64,000 bases of DNA from Crenobacter oryzisoli (lineage in GTDB: Bacteria > Pseudomonadota > Gammaproteobacteria > Burkholderiales > Chromobacteriaceae), in contig NZ_JAUEDK010000020.1 in the NCBI RefSeq assembly GCF_030385785.1, positions 19,090-83,089 of the forward strand, in the 5' to 3' direction. This document shows positions 1 to 8,530 of this stretch, piece by piece (the first letter of the stretch is position 1; each line of letters starts with the position of its first letter). The position numbers were made by a program, and so were the translations under genes. The notes beneath the pieces are model-generated. The model worked only from the letters and a program-made list of their open reading frames with translations. It had not been told where the DNA came from and ran no database searches.

Positions 1-208
1 TAGAAAACCATACAGTGCCAGCGTGCGCTATCAGACCAAGGTCCTATATGTCGCATCCAGTCGAGCAGGTGATGGCTGCGCTGAGGGCCGTCCACCTCGC
101 CTCACACTGGCGACCCTGACATCGCCGCGCATACGATCCGAAACACATCCTCAGTCTGTGTCTAGGCGCTGGCGGACATGGTAGTCAAGCTGTGCCAGGT
201 CGGTGGTC

Positions 209-637
209 TCAGTTAGCCAAGCGCTTCTTCAAGTAGAGGCGTTGGTACCCGGGCGGGCAGTCTTCCAGTACCCCCATCAGCTGGTAGCCCTGTTTCTGAT
301 AGAAGTCCGGTGCCTGGAAGTTGTAGGTGTAGAGGAACAGGCCGATGCAACCGCGGCTTCGCGCCTCCTCCTCGGCTAGCGCCAACAGGTGGGTGCCGAG
401 CCCAGCACTACGCTGCGTGGCGTGTAGCCACAGGTAGTCAATGTATAGCCAGCCCATCCCCGAGTATCCGAACATCCCGCCGACCACCTGCCCGGTGTCG
501 TCGTGGGCGTACAGCTCGAAGCCCTGATAACTATAGGGGCCGATCTGCTCTATGTTGAATGCTTGCAGTCCGCTCTGGATCACCTCCCTGGCTTGAGGGT
601 CGGCGCCTAGGGTAAAGCGGTAAGTGCTGTCTGGCAT
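209..637 (-). CDS. GNAT-family N-acetyltransferase
   Basis: A protein of about 142 residues with the acetyl-CoA-binding fold of the GNAT family. Visible are the beta-strand region VVGGMFGYSGMGWLYIDYLW, a motif-A-like stretch (RSAGLGTHLLALAEEEARSRG) and a C-terminal FYQKQGYQLMG segment, all typical of small GNAT enzymes. The substrate cannot be told from sequence. I chose the ATG at 637 because the GNAT fold begins right after it; an in-frame ATG at 676 would add 13 residues without similarity. It is a single gene on the minus strand, divergent from the ornithine decarboxylase, with about 390 bp between them. Confidence 0.85.
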   Translation of the reverse strand: MPDSTYRFTLGADPQAREVIQSGLQAFNIEQIGPYSYQGFELYAHDDTGQVVGGMFGYSGMGWLYIDYLWLHATQRSAGLGTHLLALAEEEARSRGCIGLFLYTYNFQAPDFYQKQGYQLMGVLEDCPPGYQRLYLKKRLAN

Positions 638-917
638 ATGATGTCCCGAGTGGACAAAACGCGAGTCTAGCGGCAATCCGCCTGACTGTGCGTTCTGGAT
701 TCAGACTTCTTACCTGCATGGTCGCCGCTCAACTCAAATGACCAGATTCTTCCAACCTGATGAAAGAACTCAATCCCGAGTCACTTTGCTTCAGATTCGA
801 AGCAAGAGAATTCGCCTGGTCCCAGTAGGACTAAGGTCCGATGGCGACAGCCAGATACTTATTGTTTCTTTAAGATTGATCTTGCACAACTCCTTGATCC
901 TGCTGGCCCGACGGGCG

Positions 918-1013
918 ATGCCAGGGAGGGAGACTCGTACACTTCGAGACCGCCACTTCTCCGCCACTTCTCCGCCACTTCCTGTCGGCGTTGTCGCATG
1001 GCCTACGCGATGA
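918..1013 (+). other. Possible leader ORF upstream of ornithine decarboxylase
   Basis: An uninterrupted 31-codon ATG frame ends 13 bases before the start of the decarboxylase gene, and its last codons lie beside that gene's ribosome-binding site. In enterobacteria the inducible ornithine decarboxylase speF is controlled by an ornithine-sensing leader peptide (speFL). This peptide does not resemble SpeFL and its own ribosome-binding site is weak, so only position and length argue for a leader. Confidence 0.22.
951..982 (+). repeat. Three 11-bp tandem repeats before the decarboxylase gene
   Basis: The unit CGCCACTTCTC is repeated almost perfectly three times (951-961, 962-972, 973-982), 45 to 75 bases before the decarboxylase start. 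It lies in the 5' untranslated region, so it could affect leader folding or be a slippage-prone tract. No function is shown. Confidence 0.8.
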
Positions 1014-1026
1014 AGGATGTCTGATC

Positions 1027-3390
1027 ATGATTCCTCGCTCAGTAAAGGCACCAACCATCCCGATCCCCTTTCACAAGCTGCTGAAAGTGGTTGCGATCGT
1101 GGACAAAAATAATGCTGAGACGAAGGAGTTGCTTGACCACATCGCGGCAGAAAATTTCCAGATCGAAGTCACGGACAACTTCAACCGCGATATCAACGAA
1201 GATGCCAATGTCGGTGCGTACATCGCACTGATCGACGATAGCGGCCGCGACCAGGCCCGACAAATGGCCCTCTCGATTCGTGCCCTCGGCTTTCAGACAC
1301 CACTGTGGGCACTTGCGGATTCTCACCGCATATCCGACCTTGCGGTTACCGGCGGGCTAGGGGAGGTCAATGGCTATATCTATCTCGGGCATCAAACGCC
1401 CCTGTTTTACGCCAAACAAGTCATCGCAAGCCTTGTGAAATACGGGATGAGCCTTCTGCCGCCTTTCTTCGGCGGACTCGTAGCCTATGATGCTGAAGCC
1501 AATATCGCCTTTGACTGTCCCGGGCACCAAGGGGGGCAGTTCTATCGGAAATCCCCAGCAGGACAGTTGTTCTTCAAGCATTTTGGCGAAAGCATCTTTC
1601 GTAGTGATCTGTGTAACGCCGATGTCGATTTGGGCGATCTACTGATCCACGAAGGGGCCGCCGCTGAGGCGCAACGTCATGCCGCTGAGGTGTTCGGTGC
1701 AGACCGGACTTACTTTGTTCTCAATGGCACCAGCACATCCAACAAGGTGGTGACGGGTGCGGTGCTCAAGCGCGGCGATCTTGTGCTGTTCGATCGCAAC
1801 AACCATAAGTCTGTTCACCAGGGCGCGCTTGTGCAGGCGGGCGCCATTCCGATTTTCCTGCCTACCGCTCGCAATCCCTTTGGCATGATCGGTGCCGTTG
1901 ACTGGGATGCATGGGACGAAAATTATCTGCGCGAGCAGATTCGCGCGAACCCTCTTGTGAAGGACCCAGAACTCTGCAAGGCGGAGCGGCCGTTCCGGCT
2001 TGCCTGCATTCAGCTCGCTACCTATGACGGCACAATCTACAACGTGCGCAAAGTCATGGAAAAGATCGGACATTTGTGTGAGTACGTGTTGTGGGACGAG
2101 GCGTGGATTGGCTACAACGCCTTCCATTCGCTGTTTGAAGATCACAGTCCGATGCGTCTTAAAGACCTGACACCGGATATGCCGGGGCTGTTCTCGACTC
2201 AGTCGGTCCACAAACAGGGTGCTGGTTTTTCGCAAGCCTCTCAGGTCCACAAGCGCGATGAACATATTCGTGGCCAGAAACGGTATATCGAACACAAGCG
2301 TTTTAACGAGTCGTTCCTGGTTCATGCCTCGACATCGCCCTTTTATCCGCTGTTTGCCTCGCTCGACGTCAATGCGAAGGTACATGCGGGAAAAGCCGGC
2401 GAAATGCTGTGGGATGGCTGTATCGAACTCGGTATCGAGGCGCGCAAGAAATTCCGTCAGTTCGCTCATCACTACGCGATGACGGGGAAAACCGAACAAG
2501 AGCAATGGTTCTTCGATCCCTTTGTGCCCGATGTCGTTACCATTCATGGCTCCCCGTTCATGGCGGATTCAAGCAACGTCGCATGGGAGGATGTTCCAAC
2601 CGATGTCATCAAGCGCGAACAGCAATGTTGGGCTTTCCATCCCGAGGCCAATTGGCACGGGTATGCTGGCTATGCTGATGGCTACGTCATGGTGGACCCG
2701 AATAAGCTCACGCTGCTGACCCCAGGTATCAATCGCAAGACCGGCGAATATCTGGATTTCGGGGTGCCGGCCACTGTGGTTGCGAACTATCTGCGGGAGG
2801 AAGGCATCGTCCCGGAAAAGTGCGATCTCAACAGCATCCTTTTCCTGATGACGCCGGCAGAGGACGAAAGCAAGCTCAATACGCTGATCGCCAAACTCGT
2901 CAAATTCAAGAATTTGTGGGACCGCGATGCATCGCTTCCTGAGGTGTTGCCGACGCTCTATGCGGCGCACAGCGAGCGTTATGCCGACTACACGCTGCGT
3001 CAGGTCTGCAACGAAATGCACGACTTCTATCGCAAGGCAAACGTGAAGGAGTTGCAACGCCTGTGCTTCCGGGCGTCGAGCTTTCCGGAGCTTGCCATGT
3101 CTCCAAAGGACGCTTATGAAGCTCTCGTCGCCAATGAGGTGGATTATGTGCCCCTCGATAGCGCCAAAAACCGCATCTCCGCAACGCTGGCGCTGATTTA
3201 CCCGCCGGGTATCGGTGTCGTGCTTCCGGGCGAACGCTGGGATGATCGGGCCCAGCCGATGCTCAATTACTTCATGGCATTCCAGGAGTCGTTCAACAGG
3301 TTCCCCGGATTCAACTATGAGGTGCAGGGCGTGTTTCAGGAGCGGGAAAACGGTCGTATCCGGTTTTACACCTATGTAGTCCGCAAATAG
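1027..3390 (+). CDS. speF: Ornithine decarboxylase (PLP-dependent, SpeC/SpeF type)
   Basis: Converts ornithine to putrescine and CO2 in the cytoplasm, consuming a proton. The 787-residue protein has the order of the bacterial fold-type I decarboxylases: N-terminal wing domain (about 1-110), PLP domain with CPGHQGGQFYRKSP, and a C-terminal domain. The motif TQSVHKQGAGFSQ around the PLP lysine (K396), followed by HIRGQKRYIEHKR, is that of ornithine rather than lysine or arginine decarboxylases. The start at 1027 is preceded by AAGGA at about ten bases; an in-frame ATG at 991 lacks a site. The next gene, 33 bp on, is the matching antiporter, as in E. coli speF-potE. It may instead be called speC; linkage to potE favours the inducible form. 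Confidence 0.93.
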   Translation: MIPRSVKAPTIPIPFHKLLKVVAIVDKNNAETKELLDHIAAENFQIEVTDNFNRDINEDANVGAYIALIDDSGRDQARQMALSIRALGFQTPLWALADSHRISDLAVTGGLGEVNGYIYLGHQTPLFYAKQVIASLVKYGMSLLPPFFGGLVAYDAEANIAFDCPGHQGGQFYRKSPAGQLFFKHFGESIFRSDLCNADVDLGDLLIHEGAAAEAQRHAAEVFGADRTYFVLNGTSTSNKVVTGAVLKRGDLVLFDRNNHKSVHQGALVQAGAIPIFLPTARNPFGMIGAVDWDAWDENYLREQIRANPLVKDPELCKAERPFRLACIQLATYDGTIYNVRKVMEKIGHLCEYVLWDEAWIGYNAFHSLFEDHSPMRLKDLTPDMPGLFSTQSVHKQGAGFSQASQVHKRDEHIRGQKRYIEHKRFNESFLVHASTSPFYPLFASLDVNAKVHAGKAGEMLWDGCIELGIEARKKFRQFAHHYAMTGKTEQEQWFFDPFVPDVVTIHGSPFMADSSNVAWEDVPTDVIKREQQCWAFHPEANWHGYAGYADGYVMVDPNKLTLLTPGINRKTGEYLDFGVPATVVANYLREEGIVPEKCDLNSILFLMTPAEDESKLNTLIAKLVKFKNLWDRDASLPEVLPTLYAAHSERYADYTLRQVCNEMHDFYRKANVKELQRLCFRASSFPELAMSPKDAYEALVANEVDYVPLDSAKNRISATLALIYPPGIGVVLPGERWDDRAQPMLNYFMAFQESFNRFPGFNYEVQGVFQERENGRIRFYTYVVRK

Positions 3391-3423
3391 ACGATGGATA
3401 GCACCACGTAAGGAGCGTATGCC

Positions 3424-5703
3424 ATGTCTGCAATGTCTGAACAGAAAAAAAAGATGAACGTCGTTCAACTGACGTTCCTTGTCATGGTGAACATGATGGG
3501 GTCGGGCATCATTATGTTGCCCACCAATATGGCAAAGGTTGGGGCGATTTCGCTGCTGTCGTGGGTGGTGACAGCGGTAGGGTCCATGGCCATTGCCTAT
3601 GGCTTTGCCCAGTGTGGCATTCTGAACCAGCGCGAGGGCGGCATGGCGGCTTACGCCGAGGATGGCTACGGAAAGGACGGCTACTTCCAGGTCTTTTTCC
3701 TGTACTTTCTGTCTCTGGCCATTGCGAACGTCGCCGTCGCCATTTCGGCGCTGGGCTATCTTGCCGCGTTTTTCCCCGCCCTTACGGCATCGCCGATTGC
3801 CACCTGTCTTGGCGTGATCGGCCTGCTATGGCTCACCACGGTCGCGAACTTTGGTGGCCCTAAGCTGACTGGCCGCATCGGTGCCGTGACCGTGTGGGGG
3901 GTCATTTTGCCAGTAGGATTCATGTCCTTCGCAGGCTGGTTCTGGTTCAGCGGCGAAACCTTCGCCGCTGCCTGGAACCCGAAAGGGATGGGGCTGTTGG
4001 AGGGCATGGGTTCGAGTATTTCGCTCACGCTATGGGCCTTCCTCGGCATGGAGTCCGCGGTGCAGAATTCGTCGGCTGTCGAGAATCCAAAGCGCGACGT
4101 CCCATTGGCGAGCCTGTTCGGCACGCTGGGCGCGGCGGTGATCTACATCTTGTCGACAGCTGCGATCCAGGGGATCGTGCCAAATGCCGATCTTGCGAAG
4201 TCTACCGGTCCATTCGGTCTAGCCTTTGCGCATATGTTTACCCCGGCGGTAGGTTCCATTGTCATGGTGCTCGCAGTGTTGGCTTGCGTAGGCTCCTTGC
4301 TTGGCTGGCAGTTTACGCTCGCCCAGACGGCGAAAGATGCGGCCGACAGCAAGATGTTTCCTGGTGTATTCAGTAAAGCCAACAGCGTGGGGGCTCCGAT
4401 TCCAGGCATGATCATCATGGGCATCGTGCAGTCGCTGATGGCGCTGTCCACCATTTCGCCGAACCTGAGCGAACAATTCGCAGCATTGGTCAATCTCGCC
4501 GTGGTCACCAATGTAGTGCCCTATATTGTCTCCCTGTCGGCGTTGTTTGTGATGATGCGAAAGGCTGGTGTGAAAGAGGGTCCATATAGACGCAATCTTG
4601 TCATCACGGTGGTCGGGATAGCCTATTCAATCTATGCGCTTTATGCCTCAGGCAAGGATGCCGTGCTCGGCGGCATGCTGGTGATGGTTATCGGTTACTT
4701 GATCTATGGCTTTATGGCGCCGCGCTTTGTTGTTCCCCCACGAAGCACGGCGGCAGGCAAAAGTGTTTCTACCAGCGCATTACTTGCGATCGCGATCGCG
4801 ATTCATCTGCTGTTTATTCCACGCCCTGTGCATGCGGCTGTGGCAACAGCCGCGGCACCAGTCGCACCGGCCAGCGCTTTGGCGCGGATCAAGCAGTCCG
4901 GCCAGGTCAACCTTGGGTATATCGCCGGCGCACAGCCGTTCACCTACCGGGATAGTGCGGGCCATCCCACCGGCTACACCGTTGCGTTATGCCAGAAAAT
5001 CGCCGACCAAGTAAAACGTGAGCTGGGGCTTGCTGCGCTGAAGGTGAACTGGGTGCAAACCACGATCCAGGATCGTTACCGGGCGGTGAAGGAGCGCCGG
5101 ATAGACCTGCTGTGCGGCGATGAGGACTCGCTAACAGGAAGGAAGGCGATTTCATATTCCATTCCGGTTTACCCGGGGGGTATCGGCGCTCTTCTCCGGG
5201 CAGATGCGTCTCCGGGGCTGAAGGAGATTCTGTCTGGCAAGCAGTCTCCCTCGCGGCAATTCTGGCGCGCATCGCCCGCGCAGATCCTGTCAAAACAGAC
5301 CGTCTCTGTCGTCGCAGGGACTCTTTCTGAGCGTTGGCTCGCCGGCAAAATTAGCCAACTCAATCTAACCGCAAAGGTCGCTCCCGTTTCGGGCATTGAG
5401 GCTGGCGTCCAGCAGGTGCTCGATCGCAAGACGAACGTCTTTTTTGCGGAGCGTGCCCTCCTGTTGGCGGTTGCCAGAAACAGCCCTTCGGCGAGCGATT
5501 TGATCATTCTCGATCGCCATTTCACGTATATCCCGGTCGCCATAGGGATGGCTCGGGGAGATGAAGATTTACGCCTGCTAGTCGATCGCACCTTGGGCCG
5601 GATGTTCGCTTCCGGAGAGTTTCACTTGTTTTACGGGAAATGGTTTGGTGAGCCGGACGAATATGTGCAGAACTTCTTCCGTTTGAGCACATTGCCCGAA
5701 TGA
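3424..5703 (+). CDS. potE: PotE-like putrescine/ornithine antiporter fused to a periplasmic amino-acid-binding domain
   Basis: Residues 1-436 are a complete APC-family antiporter of about 12 membrane segments (MVNMMGSGIIMLPTNMAKVG at the start, GWQFTLAQTAKDAAD in the middle), closely matching PotE, which swaps external ornithine for internal putrescine. Residues about 450-471 form a further hydrophobic stretch ending PVHAA, like a retained signal peptide. Residues about 487-759 are a full type-3 solute-binding domain (LGYIAGAQPFTYRDSAGHPTGY, RIDLLCGDEDSL, a C-terminal FYGKWF). The reading frame is unbroken at 759 residues; ordinary PotE has about 440. AAGGAG lies eight bases before the ATG. 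The binding domain would face the periplasm and may feed or gate the carrier; that is inference. Confidence 0.9.
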   Translation: MSAMSEQKKKMNVVQLTFLVMVNMMGSGIIMLPTNMAKVGAISLLSWVVTAVGSMAIAYGFAQCGILNQREGGMAAYAEDGYGKDGYFQVFFLYFLSLAIANVAVAISALGYLAAFFPALTASPIATCLGVIGLLWLTTVANFGGPKLTGRIGAVTVWGVILPVGFMSFAGWFWFSGETFAAAWNPKGMGLLEGMGSSISLTLWAFLGMESAVQNSSAVENPKRDVPLASLFGTLGAAVIYILSTAAIQGIVPNADLAKSTGPFGLAFAHMFTPAVGSIVMVLAVLACVGSLLGWQFTLAQTAKDAADSKMFPGVFSKANSVGAPIPGMIIMGIVQSLMALSTISPNLSEQFAALVNLAVVTNVVPYIVSLSALFVMMRKAGVKEGPYRRNLVITVVGIAYSIYALYASGKDAVLGGMLVMVIGYLIYGFMAPRFVVPPRSTAAGKSVSTSALLAIAIAIHLLFIPRPVHAAVATAAAPVAPASALARIKQSGQVNLGYIAGAQPFTYRDSAGHPTGYTVALCQKIADQVKRELGLAALKVNWVQTTIQDRYRAVKERRIDLLCGDEDSLTGRKAISYSIPVYPGGIGALLRADASPGLKEILSGKQSPSRQFWRASPAQILSKQTVSVVAGTLSERWLAGKISQLNLTAKVAPVSGIEAGVQQVLDRKTNVFFAERALLLAVARNSPSASDLIILDRHFTYIPVAIGMARGDEDLRLLVDRTLGRMFASGEFHLFYGKWFGEPDEYVQNFFRLSTLPE

Positions 5704-5993
5704 GTGTGTGCCGCGATTGCAGTCGGTAGAGCGTGTGCGTCTTCAGCGCTTCTAATCGGGGGGGCGCCCAACACCAGGGTATGGTAAAGGGACGCCTTCT
5801 TCATCAAGAGCCGGTAGTGTCGGTGCCTCCGTGAGCGTGCTATCGCCTCCCGAGGGCAACGTAATGGCTGCTGGCGTTGTTGCGTCGGCAGCCGCGTCGC
5901 GACATGAAATGGCCGCGTAGCAAGCCGACCGAGTGAGTGATGCCGAGGCGCGTTACACTAGGCGCTTCTTTCCGATTGAACATGGATAGCATC
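5704..5993. other. Intergenic stretch without a recognised gene
   Basis: I see no gene, strong terminator or repeat between the antiporter fusion and the next small gene. A minus-strand open frame here is antisense to the small gene and has no recognisable similarity. Confidence 0.5.
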
Positions 5994-6191
5994 ATGGCCA
6001 AAGAAAAACCGCTGGATCCCGATACCCTCGCGCTGCTGCAGTGGTGCGAAGAGGTGGAGGCACTGCTTGTCGCCGCCGGCGCGACCCGTCGGGAGGCGCA
6101 GGAACATATCGAGGAGCAGGCCGAGTGGTTCACCGACCAGTTCTATGAGGGCCTGTCGGCTGAAGAGGCTGCCAAAGCGGCGTTGAACTGA
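5994..6191 (+). CDS. Small conserved-looking hypothetical protein
   Basis: A 65-residue acidic, mostly helical protein (EEVEALLVAAGATRREAQEHIEEQAEWF, then EGLSAEEAAKAALN). I do not recognise the family. Charge pattern and codon use look like a genuine gene, and a strong intrinsic terminator follows 22 bases after the stop. The start at 5994 has GGAT five to ten bases upstream; ATG 5982 (four residues longer) is an alternative. Confidence 0.65.
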   Translation: MAKEKPLDPDTLALLQWCEEVEALLVAAGATRREAQEHIEEQAEWFTDQFYEGLSAEEAAKAALN

Positions 6192-6213
6192 ATGTCATTA
6201 CACTGAGTACCCC

Positions 6214-6243
6214 AAGCCAGCTTTCGACGTGCTGGCTTTTTTC
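6214..6243 (+). terminator. Intrinsic terminator of the small gene
   Basis: An 8-bp perfect stem (AAGCCAGC / GCTGGCTT) with a 9-base loop, running into six or more T residues. Confidence 0.85.
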
Positions 6244-6435
6244 ATGGAGCATGGCTGCGTTGAGGATCTGTGCTTCGAGATTCGTCGTGGACATCAGCAC
6301 AATGCTTACGGCATGCTCGAAAGCCTGCTGGCGTGTGAATGAAAAAGGGCATCTAGCGTACTTCGCGCGCCTTACGATAAATCAATGATTTAGCGAGTTT
6401 CATTTAAAAATCTTCAATTTTTTTACGAAAAGAGC

Positions 6436-6464
6436 TTGCCAACGCAAAAGGGCTTCGATATAGT
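6436..6464 (+). promoter_or_regulatory. Sigma-70 promoter of tRNA-Gln
   Basis: TTGCCA at 6436-6441 and TATAGT at 6459-6464 with a 17-base spacer, placing transcription start about ten bases before the tRNA. The upstream stretch 6370-6430 is AT-rich (UP-element-like). Confidence 0.8.
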
Positions 6465-6480
6465 TCGCCACCTGTTCAGT

Positions 6481-6556
6481 TGGCGGTTAGCTCAGTTGGT
6501 AGAGCATCGGATTTTGATTCCGAGGGTCACAGGTTCGAGCCCTGTACCGCCTGCCA
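6481..6556 (+). tRNA. tRNA-Gln (anticodon TTG)
   Basis: A 76-base cloverleaf with D-arm AGCTCAGTTGGTAGAGC, anticodon stem TCGGA/TCCGA around TTTTGAT (anticodon TTG, reading CAA), T-arm ACAGG-TTCGAGC-CCTGT and encoded CCA. Discriminator G73 and U35 fit glutamine identity. Position 1 is T and position 72 is T, so the first acceptor pair is open; a weak 1-72 pair is normal for glutamine tRNAs. Confidence 0.96.
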
Positions 6557-6564
6557 GAATTACC

Positions 6565-6596
6565 AAAAAGCCCGTGGATTTTTCCACGGGCTTTTT
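6565..6596 (+). terminator. Intrinsic terminator of tRNA-Gln
   Basis: Starts eight bases after the tRNA: the stem AAAAAGCCCGTGGA / TCCACGGGCTTTTT closes on a TTTT loop and ends in a T run. Confidence 0.92.
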
Positions 6597-6613
6597 GCAT
6601 TGGCGACCGGGTT

Positions 6614-6900
6614 TCAGTTTGGGTCAACGCTGCGGTTGCTCATCCAGACCCGGTTGATCTCGAGGCCAAAGGTGAGCGGGCGCGGCAGCAGTGCTTCCAA
6701 ACATCGCCGATCAGCCAGCCGGGCAGCCAAGCGATGCCGATGCCTGCCTCGGCGGCGGCAGTGATGGCGGACAGGTCGTCAAAGCGCAGTCGGCCGCGCA
6801 CCGTCGGGCTCCGTTGGCGGCTTCGCCGATGCTGCTCAAGCGCGCCACGGTGACCAGCATCGGCATTATGCGGATTCCGGCGAGTCTGACCAGCTGTGCC
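6614..6900 (-). pseudogene. C-terminal remnant of a LysR-type regulator
   Basis: Minus-strand translation gives pieces of a LysR effector domain: RGRLRFDDLSAITAAAEAG, then GIGIAWLPGWLIGD, then after a frame change PLTFGLEINRVW and a stop at 6614-6616. No HTH domain or start precedes it, and the frame shifts at least twice. It is a decayed 3' fragment; the original target gene is not identifiable. Confidence 0.75.
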
Positions 6901-7067
6901 GTTTGTCTCTGTCCCTTTGCGACCTCTAGGGCTGGTGCTGGCCAGAAGTATGCTTAGGCCCGTGGGCGCCCACCACTCACGTGCAGGCGACATCACAACC
7001 CTCCAAGTGGCCGTGCCTCAGCGAACGCCACCACTACACACGAATCCCCGTCAACGGCCGCCCCTAA

Positions 7068-7208
7068 GAGCCTGTTTACGATCTGCTGCACTCGGGTGAT
7101 CCTGCGTTGAAATGACGCTAAAAATGCTCATGTACTCCATGTACACTCCGCTTTTTCGCGCCATTCCGCCTTGGCTGACCCTTCGTTCGCGAGATCGTAA
7201 ACAGGCTC
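7068..7208. mobile_element. MITE-like palindromic element, family 1, copy A
   Basis: A 141-bp element with 16-bp inverted ends (GAGCCTGTTTACGATC / GATCGTAAACAGGCTC), flanked by the 3-bp direct duplication TAA. Its interior is also largely palindromic and has no gene. Copies B (17808-17950) and C (29819-29961) share ends, length and internal motifs. The end sequence matches that beside the IS5-type transposase remnant at 39369, so an IS5-family transposase probably moved it. Confidence 0.88.
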
Positions 7209-7211
7209 TAA

Positions 7212-7319
7212 GAGCTGCTAACCCCCCTTGACGTTGTTGTGCTGCCTTGCCGTACTACTTGTACTGTCTGCCGCAGCACGCCTAGCCAAGGCCGCTACGC
7301 TGGGTTTTGTTAGCGACGC
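7212..7319. mobile_element. MITE-like palindromic element, family 2, copy A
   Basis: About 108 bp with ends of the GAGCCGCTAACAAAAC type (left GAGCTGCTAAC, right GTTAGCGACGC), flanked by TAA on both sides. It abuts family-1 copy A, sharing the TAA between them. The interior (CTTGCCGTACTACTTGTACTG) recurs in the copy at 43988-44095. No coding capacity. Confidence 0.75.
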
Positions 7320-7383
7320 TAAGCCGCCTAGTGGATGGGGCTACGAGAACAAAGACCATTCATCCATCCGGGGAAGGGGACAC

Positions 7384-8310
7384 TCACCTTGCCTCAGCGT
7401 TTTGCAACGTCATCTGTCTTGCCAACACTTCGGCTGCACCATCGCGCATGCACTCTGCGAGCAAACAGGAGGTACGGGTTTGGGTTATCTGTTTTGCACG
7501 CGCGATGACCAAGCGTTGACGCAAAATTTTTTCCTTGATCGGCTTTTCGACAATAGCTGGGCTTTCTGTCGAGGTAATCAGCAGTGATACCCCGAGCCCA
7601 TTTGCAACCATGCCCTTGGCCACTTCAATCGACGTCGTTCGGTAGCGGATAGTCGGTGATAGGTTGTATTGCCAGAATGGCGAAAGCAGGAAGTCGCGAC
7701 TGTGCGGCAGATCGATCAGTATGAACGGCTCATGTGCCAGTTGATGGAGTGACAGCGGGCCCGGTTGCCGGGCCAACTCTGAGCCAATGTGCACAAGCGC
7801 ATACGGTTCTAGCTCGGCTATACACTCCATGTCGATGCTGGCGGGCAGGCCCACATCGTAAGTGAGGGCCAGCTCAATCTGCTGGCTGGACAGCAAGCTT
7901 TCCAGCTTGGCTAGATCACCCTCTATGAAGTTGATCTGCAACCTGGGGAAACGCTCCTTCGCCAAACGCAAGATTATGGGCAGGTAGCGCGCCGCAATGG
8001 TGGTGAATACGCCGATGCTGATTTCCCCGGCCACGCCTTCTTCTCCCTCCGCACCGTCATCCGCTTCGAACACTTTGGCAGCCGACACTATCTGACGTGC
8101 CTCAACAAGCTTGCGCGCGCCGAAGTGGGTCAAGGTCATTCCCGGTGACCGGTCGCGGCTGAACAGCGGCTGTTGAAACAACCCCTCCAGATCGCGGATG
8201 GCCACTGAGATGGAAGGTTGCGACACATTGAGTGCCTTGGCCGCAGCAGCTGTGCTGCCTGTTTCAGCCGTAGCAATGAAGTAACGCAGTAGCCGGATCG
8301 AGACGTTCAT
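7384..8310 (-). CDS. LysR-type transcriptional regulator
   Basis: A 308-residue LTTR. The N-terminal winged HTH is clear (RLLRYFIATAETGSTAAAAKALNVSQPSISVAIRDLEGLF), followed by a two-lobed effector domain (GEISIGVFTTIAARYLPIIL at about 90, NGLGVSLL near 245). It is divergent from the CaiB-type CoA-transferase gene with about 220 bp between them, so it probably controls that operon in response to its substrate or a CoA thioester. Start 8310 puts the HTH at the usual position; an upstream in-frame ATG at 8412 would add 34 unlikely residues. Confidence 0.9.
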   Translation of the reverse strand: MNVSIRLLRYFIATAETGSTAAAAKALNVSQPSISVAIRDLEGLFQQPLFSRDRSPGMTLTHFGARKLVEARQIVSAAKVFEADDGAEGEEGVAGEISIGVFTTIAARYLPIILRLAKERFPRLQINFIEGDLAKLESLLSSQQIELALTYDVGLPASIDMECIAELEPYALVHIGSELARQPGPLSLHQLAHEPFILIDLPHSRDFLLSPFWQYNLSPTIRYRTTSIEVAKGMVANGLGVSLLITSTESPAIVEKPIKEKILRQRLVIARAKQITQTRTSCLLAECMRDGAAEVLARQMTLQNAEAR

Positions 8311-8426
8311 GACAGTCGACAGAGGGTAGGACGGGCTTGAGCTGGCTGGACGTCGGCTCAGCAGAGCACCAAGACAGGTGTGCATTGCCGAGGGGCTCGC
8401 CACAGCCTGCATGTAGTTGGATCGAT

Positions 8427-8445
8427 CAATTATATTTTTTAATTG
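8427..8445. promoter_or_regulatory. Inverted repeat in the LysR/CoA-transferase intergenic region
   Basis: CAATTA-N7-TAATTG, a 19-bp inverted repeat of the T-N11-A kind that LysR proteins bind, in an AT-rich block between the divergent genes. A near-palindrome TTGGATCGATCAA overlaps its left side (8417-8429). Confidence 0.5.
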
Positions 8446-8530
8446 TAAAAATCAAAAAGCAATATTTTATTTTTATTTTGGCGGCAGCCATTATCGCCTC
8501 ATCGACAAGATGCACTGATGAGGTACACAA

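Noticed and set aside
738..1013. 91-codon frame upstream of the decarboxylase
   Set aside because: No ribosome-binding site at its start and no similarity; only its last 31 codons are kept as a possible leader.
2569..3468. Long minus-strand open frame antisense to the decarboxylase
   Set aside because: Antisense shadow of a well-conserved gene; no recognisable domain and His/Arg-rich composition typical of GC-rich reverse frames.
6244..6342. 32-codon ORF between the small gene and the tRNA
   Set aside because: Starts inside the tail of a terminator and lacks a ribosome-binding site; possible but not supported.
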